A stretch of DNA of 64,000 nt from Amphirosellinia nigrospora (Eukaryota; Ascomycota; Sordariomycetes; Xylariales; Xylariaceae), in the NCBI GenBank assembly GCA_004123355.1, contig SCHM01000001.1, positions 12,596,193 to 12,660,192 on the forward strand, given 5' to 3'. A program made the translations under genes and the position numbers. This document shows positions 38,289 through 49,705 of this stretch, piece by piece (positions within the stretch are counted from its first letter, which is position 1; each line of letters begins with the position of its first letter). The notes beneath the pieces are model-generated. The model made no database searches, was not told where the DNA came from, and was given only the letters and a program-made list of their open reading frames with translations.

Positions 38289-38369
38289 CTCGAAACGACG
38301 CCCAGCACGACACAATGAGAAACGATCGTTAAGGGCCTCACATGGAATTGAATCCGAGATGCCGGTACG

Positions 38370-38384
38370 TTACCTATATATACC
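38370..38384 (-). promoter_or_regulatory. Possible TATA element of the P450 gene
   Basis: A TATATATA-like run lies about 85-95 bp upstream of the P450 start on the minus strand. The position is reasonable for a core promoter, but no other element supports it. Confidence 0.35.
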
Positions 38385-39195
38385 AGCCAACCTTTTCGGA
38401 GCCAGGTACCTTCTAGATCTAGGTCCCTCCTAGGCTTACCCCTCAGTTATGACAAATTTACGGCTTGGTGCTAGGATGGAGCATCTCTATTGCCTTACTT
38501 ACACGTGTACCTACAGCATACATAGTAGACTAGGGTTATGTGGACGCGGATGTAGCGTAATAGTCATTTTAAATCCCCGCCGCCGGTGCTAGAGCGACAA
38601 GTAAGCTGATTATCATGCAGCGAGCGCTGGCGTAAAATCTGCAACAAACCGTAGCAGCGGAGGAGCGCTTAGAGATCGTGGAAGCTCGGGCCCTGCTCGG
38701 CTCGGGAATTGGGAATGGGAATGGGAAAAGAAGGATTACACGGACCGTCCCAATACGCTACTACTTACACGGTAGTGCGCAATCGAAATCAACCAAATCA
38801 ACCCGCCCTACGCTAGCCTAACGTGTATTTTTAACGAGCTTATTGCTGTGCCGTACGATATCTCCCGCTCTCTAGTACCGTATAGGCAATGCCCACCTAC
38901 TAAATTTACATATCTACCATACGATCCCGAGATACTGATAGCTCATCGTTAAACCATCGTACTACTACAGTAATTCTCACGAGCCAAATGCGAGATAAAG
39001 CGCAAGTTTATACGATGACAGCTCTCTGAGGTTGATGTAACCCAAGCCGACTAAAAGTTCAGCCGATAGTATACGATCGGTGCAGACAGATACATTATAC
39101 GGATCTTGCATATACGCCAAGATGTGCCTGACATAATGGCCTGCAGTTATGCAATTATTGGGTTGGGTAGGTAGGGCACATATTAAGTAGGGGTC
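38385..39195. other. Intergenic between P450 gene and LTR element
   Basis: No gene is seen. The region holds the P450 upstream sequence and ends at the GGTC target duplication of the LTR element. Confidence 0.5.
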
Positions 39196-39406
39196 TGTGG
39201 CTCCAGGGTGGCGACTGGCAGAGCCCTGGCGGGCACTGCAAGCCAGCCCCAACCCACAGCTATAAGTATTTAGCCCACCACAGAAACCTAGACTTAGCCC
39301 TTTACTTAATCAACCAACCTAGTATATTGAGACTTGATCTACACAGCCCAAACCGCAATAGTGAAGGCCCCGTAGGTTACTCAATATAGGTTGACAAGCA
39401 CGCACA
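39196..39406 (+). repeat. 5' LTR of the Ty3/Gypsy element
   Basis: This 211-bp LTR begins TGTGGCTCC and ends GCACGCACA. It matches the 3' LTR throughout, apart from one 4-bp length difference about 55 bp from its start. Confidence 0.92.
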
Positions 39407-42400
39407 AATAGCTATTTGCGCAGCTTCACAGCTTTCATTTAAGACTAGTTGCGCGATCATAGACAACCCTGCAGCCGACCAACCTGCAGAGATCTAACCC
39501 TGCGATTACGCCAATCAGACACCTTGTCGAGACCCATCCTGAGAAGTATACCCTGCAATATCTATCCTGTACGCAATGGCGGACTTCACGGGAGCCCATT
39601 TCGAGGCAGAAAGTGGCGGCTCTACAACGGATACAGGCAGCCCAGCGTCAGATGACCTGATAGGCGTCCCACCAGCTACGAATATAGCAAGCTGTAATAC
39701 CCGTATTAACGCGTTAGCAACTAACGTAGCTAAGCGAATCGACCAACTGGAGACGAAAATAGACCTACGATTCGAAGCCATACTGACGGAGATGAGAAAA
39801 GGTTTCCGAGAACTAGGTCTACAAAACCAAGGTGGCGGCACTACAACTACACCAACAGGTGCAACAACAAGACCAGCAACAACCCCAGCGCCACCAGCTC
39901 CAGCGGGTACACCAGCAGGTATAACAGCAGACCCCTTACACGCACTCGCAGGTGCTGAAGGAACGGATGAGGCATACATGCGACAACCAACTGGCGTAAC
40001 TAATCAGAAACGATTGGAGGACCTTTCGTTGAACCTACAGAAATATAGAGGCCCAAATTTTACCCAGACCCGACAAGAACAGCGAGTTCAGGCCATTTTT
40101 CCTGACGCATTCTTGGCGAGCGACGCTATTGAGCTAGGCAAGTGCGAGACAAGATAAGGTAATCATACCACCTAATCTACGTCTAATTCGAGCCGATCAT
40201 ACCACACTGGATAAGGTACGCCAAATCCAGGTACGACTAGCACAGGCCCTGGTGCCCTACGAATTATGGACCAAGAGAGTCATGCTCGAATTAGCGGGTG
40301 ATTTCCAGCAAGTGGCGCTATTCATCAGAAACAGCAATACAGCGGCCACCTGGATCGACTTTCTGGAAGCAGTGATCCAAGTACTAGGTACCTACAACGC
40401 ACTGCACAGCCCCTTAACGGTATTTGTAGGACTGTTGCCAGCCCAAAACGAAGCATATATGAGCTATCTTTGGAGACTACGGGAGGCTTTCTATCGACTG
40501 CCGGGAGGTACTCGAAACACCCAGCAAACACGTGACGTAATAGTTGATAAGCTTACTACGTATGCCCCAAGCATTTGGCTCAATATAGAGCGTTTCAGCA
40601 GAGAATGGAACACAGGCCAAATCATGGAGGAGGCAGTACGAGTATCGGGAATGATCACTATGACCTCCGTGGAACCGAAAATCTACAGTACCCCCGAGAT
40701 CACCGTACAACTCCAAGGTACAACAGCACCCTACTACAATTACAACATTACCGGAGGTACGGCAGGCAAACCTGCCGTAGGCCAGATCCAGCCAGTCGAC
40801 AATACGGAAATGACCCCGAAGGCACTAATGCCTACCATTTCAGACCCCCGTACCGACAGCCGGGAGGTTAGCCGTGTCACCGAAGTTAACGGTGACGATG
40901 CGGAACAGCAAACCCGCGACGACGGGTACGCAGCGAAAGTAGCGGATAACGTGTGTTTCAACTGTGGCAAGCCTGGCCACTGGGCCAAGGACTGCCGCGA
41001 GAAAGTGCAATGGCCTAAGACAACGAAACCACAAGGCCAGTCCGGCCAATCCGTTACGATCAAAGGCACGCTATACCGCAACGACCTAGCCAATAAGTTC
41101 GAGAAATTCAGAACTAAATACAAGTCTTTCAGAGGCAAGCCGCAGAAGCGAGTACACTTTACGGAGGATAACGACGAAGACCCCGAGGAACTCGAACGAA
41201 GTGCTGCGGAGCGCCTGGAAGACGACCGGATCGACCAGGAACTGGAAGATCTGTTCAGTGAGGCCTAGGACAGCCCCGTCCACGTGGTCAGATTGGACGA
41301 GGGCAGTAAAATGACCCCAGAAAGAGATAAGTTGAGGCATGGTTACAACGACCGCCATAACCTGTTCCAGGCCCGACTGAACAACGGCAACACATTTACA
41401 GTGTTCTGGGACTACGGTTGCACAAGCTGCTATATCTCGCAATCATTGGCTTCAAAGCTCCAGCCCTACAAATCACAGAGACAAGGCACTATGCATGGCA
41501 TCGGAGGAGTTGGACCAATGGTTACAGAAGACTGCGAAATTACGGCACAATTTGTGACGACAGAAGGCACTACAGAACCCTGGACCGTGATTGGAGGCGT
41601 TGTGCCAGACCGTACGTTCCCTGGTGACGTAACCTTAGGGAAGCGTATTTTCCATGAATGGGGCAGCGTTTTCGGCTATGTGAAGGATACCGAAACAATT
41701 AAGCTGACGAAATTCAACGGAGCACCCCTACTCGAACCCCTGAAACGGTCATTGGCTAGTACAGCTACGGAGATGACCTATAACGCGAAAGAGACAGAAG
41801 AAACAAAGGTAACCTGGCACAAGGATACGCCAAAGGACCCCTGGATAGCAGACAAACAGGCAGAACTGGTGAAACGATTCCCCGGCCTATTCAATCTAGC
41901 TAAACGACGTACCGATGTCATAGCACGCACAAAGCACTACATCGATACTAGGGATAGCCCACCAATAAAGCTACCACCCCGTAGGTATAGCCCTGCACAA
42001 GAGAGAGCTATGAGGGAATTCGTCAAGGCACACTTAGGTATTCATATCAGAAAGGGTATGGGACCATGGGGCGCGCCGGCACTGTTGACCCCGAAGAAGC
42101 GACCTGGCGAAACCACCAAGCCTGACCTTAGTGACCAAGAAAATGTCATATGGCGATTCTGCTGCGATTACAGGGAATTGAATAAGGTCACGAAAAAGCG
42201 AGCCCACCCGTTACCGAACGCCGCGGACCAAATACAGAGGGCCGCAGGTCACAGGTGGTATATTTTCGTGGATCTCAAAGATGGATATTGGCATATAGGA
42301 GTATATGGCCCCCACCGCGAGAAAACAGCATTCGTAACACCTTTCGGCATATACGAATGGCTAGTTATGCCTTTCGGACTCTGCAACGCACCAGCCACTT

Positions 42401-44725
42401 TTCAGGCCCTGATAGAGGAGATCGTGGAGCCCTTCAGGGAATGGCTGGCAGGCCTACTCGACGATATCTGTATTTGGGGAGAGACGAGGGAAGAACTATA
42501 TCAACGGTGCTGTATGCTATTCGAACGACTAGCGCAGTACGGCATGATGATCAACCCCGCGAAGACCCTAATGTTCGTCAACCAAGGCATATTCCTAGGA
42601 TTCCACATATCCCAGGAAGGAATCAAAGCAGACCCAGCGAAGGTAGCCGCAGTGAGGGACAGACCGATGCCGAGAACAACTACCGAAGTACGCGGATTCG
42701 CGAATGCAGCAGGCTATTTCAGGCACCTGATTGACAAGTATTCGCTGATCGCGGCACCACTTACGGCACTGACAGGAGGACCGAAAAACCAACCAGTCGT
42801 ACTAAACGCAGAAGCCCAGAAAGCCTGGCAAACGATTAAAGATGCGATGACTACAATGCCAGTGATTAGAGCATTCGACTGGAGGTTGCCCTCCGTAATG
42901 GATACGGATTCCAGCCAACTGCACGTCGGGGCATGTTTAATGCAGCCACATCTCCACGGAGAGAAAACAGCACTCTATCCAGTAGCATATTTTTCCAAGA
43001 AGCTAGGTGACCACCAAACGCGTTACTCGGCACAGGAACGAGAGCTTCTAGCTATCATGTTGGCATTACAGCACTGGAAGCACTGGGTAGAAGGAGGAGA
43101 AGTAACTGTACGTACCGACCATGAGTCATTACTTACGATAAAGAGCAAATCAGAACAACCAGCACGAATAGTTCGATTCTTGGATGCTATCGAGCACTAT
43201 AGTGTACGAATTGTATATCGTACAGGCAAGTCAAACGTGCTAGCTGATTGGCTATCGAGACCTCCCGAAACGACTTTCCCAACAGCGGAACGCGACCCCG
43301 AAACGCAGATACTACCGAACATGGAAAGGCAGTTAGTTAAACTGCCGCAACAGCTAAACCGTATAGACCTGCAAGCTATATTTGAGTTCTTGAAGTTCGA
43401 TGGCGAGTTGCCACTGAATCTGGAGGCCCAGTGGGTAACCAGGCACTTTATCACACACGAAGGAGAACTATACAAAATAGCCCAGTACCAACGGACCCCC
43501 GGAGACCCCCCACACCTGCAGGAACGGCACATCAAGCGGTAGCGCTCCTGAAGATCCCCGAAATACCAGAATTACTGCAGAAGGTCAAGAATACACACGT
43601 TGACCTAGGGCACGCCACAGTTGGCACCCTAACACGCGAAATCAATAAGCAGTATTGGCACCCGGAGATCACGCTGATGGCACAGCAGGCTGTGGCAGAA
43701 TGCAGGCAGTGTCAGTTGATGAAGCCACCACTGACGATGCTGCCAGACCTACGACCCATAGTACCACCACCACCGCTGACACGTTGGGCAATAGACCACA
43801 CATCTATGGCACAACTGAAGATACTGGTATGCGTAGAATACGCTACAGCATGGGTGGAGGCAGCTATAGTACCCGATGTGTCATTTCTGAGCACGATACC
43901 GCTGATCACCAAGATCGGGGAGACTTTCGGGTACCCAAGGGAATGGATTAGCGATAACGGAGGCGCGTTCGTAGGTGACGAAGCAACTCAGTGGCACCAA
44001 AGCAAGGGATCTGTGGTTAAGCCTATTACACCTGGGAGACCCAGAGGCAACGGCAAAGTGGAAAAGGCAAACGGAGACCTCAAGCGGATTATGCTACGAG
44101 AAGGTCTGGCACACAGATACCCTGACGCAGCTACTCTGTTGCAGGCAGCTGTAAACATTCACAATCGGACACCGAAGCCAAGTGGCTACAGCAGCTATTT
44201 CCTTTTATTTGGCACCCAACCTCCTCAACAGCAGTCACCTGTTGAAGTCTCTGAATACGTAAGGGACCCAACCGAGGGGGAAGAGGTCGAATTCCAGCAA
44301 AGCCTAGTACAGAACCACGAAGCACCTATGGCAAGGAACTACTTCAACAGTTTGAAGGCTTCTAGAGACCAGATCAGAGCTTACCTACAGGAGAAAAAGG
44401 GATTGATCCGAACCTACGCACCGGAGACTGGGTACTGCGAGTACGCCACCGTAGCAATAAAACGGAACCCTTCTATGACGGACCATGGGCTATAGCAAGT
44501 TGCCATCACGGCAATACTTACAGGTTACGGAGCCCTGGCGGAATTCAACTGCCAAGCAAATACAACGGAACTAACCTGTTTCCCGCGTATAGCGATGATG
44601 GCCACCCTGTACGGAGCTTATGGTACGCTAGCCAGACGATGCTGGAGAACGATCGGAGGCGCCTGAGGGCAATGATAGAGTAGCTAGATTGTAAATAGTT
44701 TCATTACAGAGATACTGGTTGAGAT

Positions 44726-44747
44726 AGATAACTGAGGGCAGTTATCT
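44726..44747. repeat. Short perfect inverted repeat before the polypurine tract
   Basis: AGATAACT, a 6-bp loop (GAGGGC), then AGTTATCT form a perfect 8-bp stem directly upstream of the purine tract and 3' LTR. Confidence 0.8.
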
Positions 44748-44762
44748 GAGGAAGGGAGTGGT

Positions 44763-44969
44763 TGTGGCTCCAGGGTGGCGACTGGCAGAGCCCTGGCGGG
44801 CACTGCAAGCCAGCCCCAACAGCTATAAGTATTTAGCCCACCACAGAAACCTAGACTTAGCCCTTTACTTAATCAACCAACCTAGTATATTGAGACTTGA
44901 TCTACACAGCCCAAACCGCAATAGTGAAGGCCCCGTAGGTTACTCAATATAGGTTGACAAGCACGCACA
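44763..44969 (+). repeat. 3' LTR of the Ty3/Gypsy element
   Basis: This 207-bp LTR has the same ends as the 5' copy. It is preceded by a purine-rich tract (GAGGAAGGGAGTGG) suitable as the plus-strand primer site. Confidence 0.92.
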
Positions 44970-45542
44970 GGTCTGGCCCGAGGTCTACACATGTAGGTAA
45001 AGTTGCGACTAATAATTCACTCTAGCCCAGTCACAACGCCAACCGTCTAGCGAACCTACTACTCCTGTTTTACTGAAATAACTTATACGGGCGTTCCACC
45101 TCTACTCTTGCGACTTGACATATCTTTCTATATGCAGGGAACATATAGTCCAACTCGAAACAAACCCCAGGGAGTTGTGTCAATTCATTGTCATTAAGTT
45201 GTCTATCGTCTATGCAAACCATGACACGGACGCTTTATTTACCGAATTCAGCAAGAGCCGAAAAGGAAAAGGGTCGACAGAAAAGATAGCCGAGGCCGGC
45301 GTTGATACATGTGAACAAACCGAGTTGTCCCAAATTCTCTAATCACATAGCCTTCGAGCCCATACCGTGATCCGCCTTATTCTATCCTAATAGTGCCACA
45401 GCCCAACAACTTCCCGTCGTCGTCGGCCTGCACGACGCTTTGTTGAGCATATCCTTGCTTCGTATGATCGTCAATTGTGTCATAAAGGGTATGATTTCGA
45501 TGCTTTCAACCCTTCGTTCTACCTCGTGCTCTCAACCCTCTA
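44970..45542. other. Intergenic between LTR element and secreted-protein gene
   Basis: No gene is recognised in this stretch, which starts with the second copy of the GGTC target duplication. It includes the 3' flank of the secreted-protein gene. Confidence 0.5.
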
Positions 45543-45866
45543 TTATAGGCATAGTTGTTGGAAACAGGCTTGCGCTTCGTTCCAGTCCAAGATAGCGCAT
45601 TGAAGCAAGTTGTCCTCGGTGCAGTCGTCTTGGCGCTTTACAGCTTTCTCTATTGACCGGCCTGCGCAGACTTGGCTGAAGCAGGTTGAGCTGTCTTGGT
45701 CGGTAGATGCGACGCAAGCGTCAATGATATCTCTACTACAGCCAAGGTCTCGAAGCATAAGAGCGGCCTTGACATGGCTTCCATCCTCTTTGATCACCAG
45801 TGCCACGGCGGGGGATGCGCTTATGGCTATAGCCATAGCAGTTTGTAAGCAAGCTGAGACTCTCAT
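45543..45866 (-). CDS. Small secreted cysteine-rich protein, effector-like
   Basis: This is a 107-residue protein with an N-terminal signal peptide (positive MRVS start, hydrophobic MAIAISASPAVALV core, cleavage likely around residues 20-24). The predicted mature part has eight cysteines (GCS, DAC, TCF, VCA, DDC, LQC, ACF, LCL), which could form four disulfides. A dibasic KR (in KAVKRQDD) between the fourth and fifth cysteines fits a Kex2 processing site. I do not recognise the family. Size, secretion signal and cysteine content are typical of fungal effector candidates, but secreted inhibitors or hydrophobin-like proteins are alternatives. The hydrophobin CC doublets are absent. The gene is intact, single-exon, and lies about 0.6 kb from a recent LTR insertion. 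Confidence 0.7.
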   Translation of the reverse strand: MRVSACLQTAMAIAISASPAVALVIKEDGSHVKAALMLRDLGCSRDIIDACVASTDQDSSTCFSQVCAGRSIEKAVKRQDDCTEDNLLQCAILDWNEAQACFQQLCL

Positions 45867-48800
45867 ATTGATAAAGTTCGAGTAGGCGTAGAGAGTTGGA
45901 CTTGCGCGCGTTCGTTGTCTAGGACGGAAGAAGAACCCGGGCGCTAAGCAATGAATAAGAGCGATCGGAATTGGTTGGCGGGATGTTCTTGAGATTTTTT
46001 AGTCGATGATCTGCGACGAGTAACGATCTCCCGCTTTATATGAGAATCAAGAGCAGTCCATGCTGCCATCAACTTGGAACGAGTTATCTAATGGCCTAGA
46101 TGGGGACCAGGCCGTCGCAGAAGGGGAGGGTCCGAAGTCGATCTGAAAACCGCATCACCCCAGCGTCCCAAAACGAATGCCAAGATCATGCGACACGTGG
46201 AATCCCCTATGAAAGGTCCCAAACCAACTTGTTTTGAAATATCTCCATCAACCTATTTTTAATGATCTGACTACGATCCCAGAGCGATCATTCTAGCGTG
46301 TTCATTGATGGTAAAACTCCGGAAAGTCAACTCAAACCCCTTGCATGTCACCTGGCTGTAGGATATAGAGTATATGTTTGGGCATATATGGGATACGTGT
46401 CTGCCACTGCCAAACCTACTCATCATCGTCGAGGTCATCGTCGTACTCGGAGCTTACGCAAGCTTCAATGGCTGCGGTCAGAGGATCTGCAACCGGGATC
46501 TGAAGCACAACATTGTTACAGCTATGTAAACCTGCAGGCCGACAACGACCCTTAACAAAATTATCTTCATCGGTAAGGTCTTCCACCGGCAGCTAATCCA
46601 TCGACCCAATCGCATTCGTCTATACTCTCTTGTTCATCCGATTAATAGACTGGATTGAGTTGACTTGTCAACCTGGTCTATCCGAAAGCAGCCGGGTCTG
46701 ATTCCCGAATGGCAACTGTACGTAGCAAAACAACCCCGTATCTCGTGGGGGTGCAGCCTTTGAAACACCACGTTTTTGAATCCAGGTCAGACCACGATTC
46801 CATTTATCTTCGGTGCCTGTGCTGCCGAAGGATAACATGCCGCGATAACCTTGCGAGGAATGAGCCTATGTCATCTTCCCATTCCATTTACTTCACAGCC
46901 CTAGGATATTCGGTTTCTCCCTATCTGAATCGACGTTTCAGTATTAACAATCCAAAATCTTGGTGATGCTATCACGATGCCACGTTAACATCTCCAGCAA
47001 CCCGTGTGTGACGACTTTTGTTACCTGCAGCAGAAAGAGAGCATCATCCACACAGACGAGGAACCAGCTGTATTTTCGGGCCCTCCTTGCAGCATGATGA
47101 TCATACGAGTACTTACGCCTACATTCAACGTCTCAGAAATTGCCCAACGGGTGCATCCAGTTATATCTAGCTCAATAGCTAGCATGAGACCTCAAACCCC
47201 CAACGACTATCCAAGACGTGTCGTAAGCTACAATCAACAGTTTCGTATCAATATAGCAGGCGACATGGTAGCTGGATTGGGTCTGCTTATTCTGCTATTC
47301 CTCTGCATGGCTTTGAGCTGCGGGTGATACTACGTGATAGGGAGTACGATAAGATGAGAACCGAGGACCCGATGGACTTCTAACTATGTCAGGCTTCATA
47401 CTAGGTACTCTCAGCCCACTGTCTAGGCACAACTAAGCTTCCATGGTAACCTGATACATCGTCCGGTCGGAGCATAGGGATGTGAAGTGTCAATGTATTA
47501 ATGGCCCGCTCATGCCTCCCAATTAGTTAGAGTTTGGACCTGTCCCTAATGAGACATTCGCCTCCTATGCGATAGTTACTATCAGTATTTTCGTAAAAAA
47601 AATTAGTAAGTATACATGTGAATAGGTTGCTATTACTGCACTAGGTGACACACGTTTTTACAGCTCTACGAATATAACTAGACTTATAATTTCCCTTTAA
47701 CACGAACTCTCATGTGACCTCTGTTGAAATCCAGTGGCGTGGGACCTGCAATCCGTCGATATGTATATGAGTAAATTTTCCGAGTCATATGGATGAAATT
47801 ACGTTATAAAAGAACAAGACCAACTTGATTAACTTCTATATCTTTCGTGTAGACTTCCTCCCAAGTCATTATCTCACGATCACAATCACAATCGCTGTTC
47901 AACGCATTCTAAATACTTAGCACCCACACCAGTATATATAGTTTGTCTTCCTTTTCCTGTAACGGTCAACAGGTTTGACAGTAGCCATAAGTAGCCGGGC
48001 GCATTGCTTGTCAGACTCTCACCTGCATTACCTGCACCAGCCGTCTCCGGCCTCACACAAACTATTGAAGCCAATAAGGGAGGCATTCTTGTAACACACA
48101 AAACATGGCAAACGAACCCGATATCCTAGGAAAGCAAAGCCTCTCAGATCGATCGCGGAACTACATAATCTACTCAATTGATTAGTCCCAAGAGTAGTAC
48201 GTGCAGGACGATGATGAATGATTCAGGTACCGAAGATACAATACCTACACAACTTCCCAGGTCTACTGCTATCGAGGACCACTAAAGATTTACTTAGGTA
48301 AGTTAGGTCCGTGAGAGGTACCAATCTACGTAAGTAGCCCACACTAGCATCACTGTGCCTTAGTCCCAGAGGGCGTTGCTCGTTGCTGTGGTCAAAGCAA
48401 CAGCTGCAGCCTCGAGTATTTCGCCATTCATCATTCACGGCCGCCTTCCGCCTCGTCCATCGATCGATCTTCCTACCCAAGACCTAAGGCAGCCAGCGCG
48501 AACAGCCTCTCTCGCTGTTCCGAACCTTCTCGTCCCCCTTCCTCTTCCCTTCCTGTCTACCGTCCACCAATCCATCCACTCAACTTTTTTCCGATTCCCC
48601 TGTATTGTGCTCACCTATCGACAAAGGATATATTTTTACCTCAGCTCGCCTATCCCCTTCGCTCCCTACTAACCTAAGCAGTACGCGATACCTCAGTGTA
48701 AACCCGGATACTCGTCCAGTAAGCGACCCTATCACATCTGCTTGTCATCAGCCTTCCGTCACTAGCGTCTTTTACTCGTCTTTCGCTTCCTTCTCAAGCT

Positions 48801-48915
48801 TCCCTACCCGCCACATTCACAGGGCTACAGGTAACACTGTATCGACAAAATCAAGTAGAACGCTCAGCGGCTAATTATTCAACTGACACGCGTAGTTCAA
48901 GTACGTATTCCGGCC
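45867..48915. other. Intergenic, 3 kb
   Basis: No gene is recognised on either strand. The open frame at 47004-47327 ends in a hydrophobic segment (MVAGLGLLILLFLCMAL), but it has no convincing start context or conserved motif. The last ~500 bp before 48916 are C/T-rich and probably form the leader of the RNA-binding protein gene. Confidence 0.5.
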
Positions 48916-49705
48916 ATGTCAGACAAAGCGCATGACGATCGCGATGTCGCGAGCGAAGACCCTCTAGTCGCTGAAGAGGGCAACGACGAGGTGCGCCATC
49001 CCCCATAATACCCTCAGGCAGACTAGACGCCTCGAACCCCAGAAGTAGTGGACGAGATTTGTTTGGCTAACCGTCGATTCGGCGTTTAACAGGAGGAGAT
49101 TTCAGCCATGAAGCGCCGTGTCGCCGAGATGGAGCAGGAGGCTGCCAAGCTGCGCGAGATGCATGCCGCCCTCGAGGAGAAGAACCAAGAAGCGTCCGAC
49201 GATCGCAACGACATCGACAGCCGCAGTATATTCGTCGGCAACGTCGACTACTCTGTCTCCCCGAGGAGATCCAGGCCCACTTCCAGAGCTGTGGCTCCAT
49301 TAACCGCGTGACCATTCTGCTGGACAAGTTCACCGGCCAGCCCAAAGGGTATGTTCATTTCTACTTCTCTCTTTCTATCATTAGCATCTCCCTTGCAACT
49401 GGCAGCACGCGCCACAGCTATGTCGCAGAGGGCTGACCATCGACCATATACAGGTACGCCTACGTTGAGTTTACCGAGCCGAGTCTTGTTGCTCAGGCTC
49501 TTGTTCTCAACGACAGTGTTCTGAAGGGTCGTAATATCAAGGTTACCCCGAAGCGCACGAACATCCCCGGCATGAGCCGCGGCCGTGGTCGCGGGAGGGG
49601 CGGCTTTGGGAGAGGTTTTCATGGTGGAAGAGGTGGTTACGCGCCCGGGGCGGATATCGTGGTGGATACCGAGCTAGGGGCCATGGTGGTTTCGCGCCGT
49701 ACTAA
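48916..49705 (+). CDS. pab2: Polyadenylate-binding protein 2 (PABPN1/Pab2 type, one RRM, RGG tail)
   Basis: This nuclear protein binds poly(A) tails and acts in 3'-end processing and exosome targeting (family knowledge). The domain order is an acidic N-terminus ([10 protein letters not shown]), a coiled coil ([20 protein letters not shown]), one RRM with RNP2 SIFVGNVDY and RNP1 KGYAYVEF, and an RGG/RG-rich tail ([14 protein letters not shown]) ending near GHGGFAPY. Coiled coil plus single RRM plus RGG tail is the PABPN1 architecture. Exons are 48916-48990, 49093-49348 and 49454-49705. One base is missing near 49262, where [15 protein letters not shown] is expected, and one near 49643 in the RGG tail. 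Both restore family sequence in the next frame. Confidence 0.9.

Larger units (their letters stand above)
39196..44969 (+). mobile_element. Ty3/Gypsy LTR retrotransposon, near full length
   Basis: This is a 5.8-kb element bounded by two LTRs that start TGTG and end CACA, flanked by the direct repeat GGTC (39192-39195 and 44970-44973). Between them are gag (about 39.6-41.3 kb), with a nucleocapsid CCHC knuckle (CFNCGKPGHWAKDC), and pol (about 41.3-44.5 kb). The pol order is protease, reverse transcriptase, RNase H, integrase, which is diagnostic of Ty3/Gypsy rather than Ty1/Copia. The integrase has the HHCC zinc finger and a core with the DNGGAF and NGKVEKANG regions. All parts of a complete element are present, with about two or three breaks of frame by eye. 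The LTRs are almost identical, so the insertion is recent. It lies between the P450 and the secreted-protein gene. Confidence 0.93.

Noticed and set aside
47004-47327. Small membrane protein gene
   Set aside because: Only a terminal hydrophobic stretch supports it; there is no conserved motif, signal or splice evidence.
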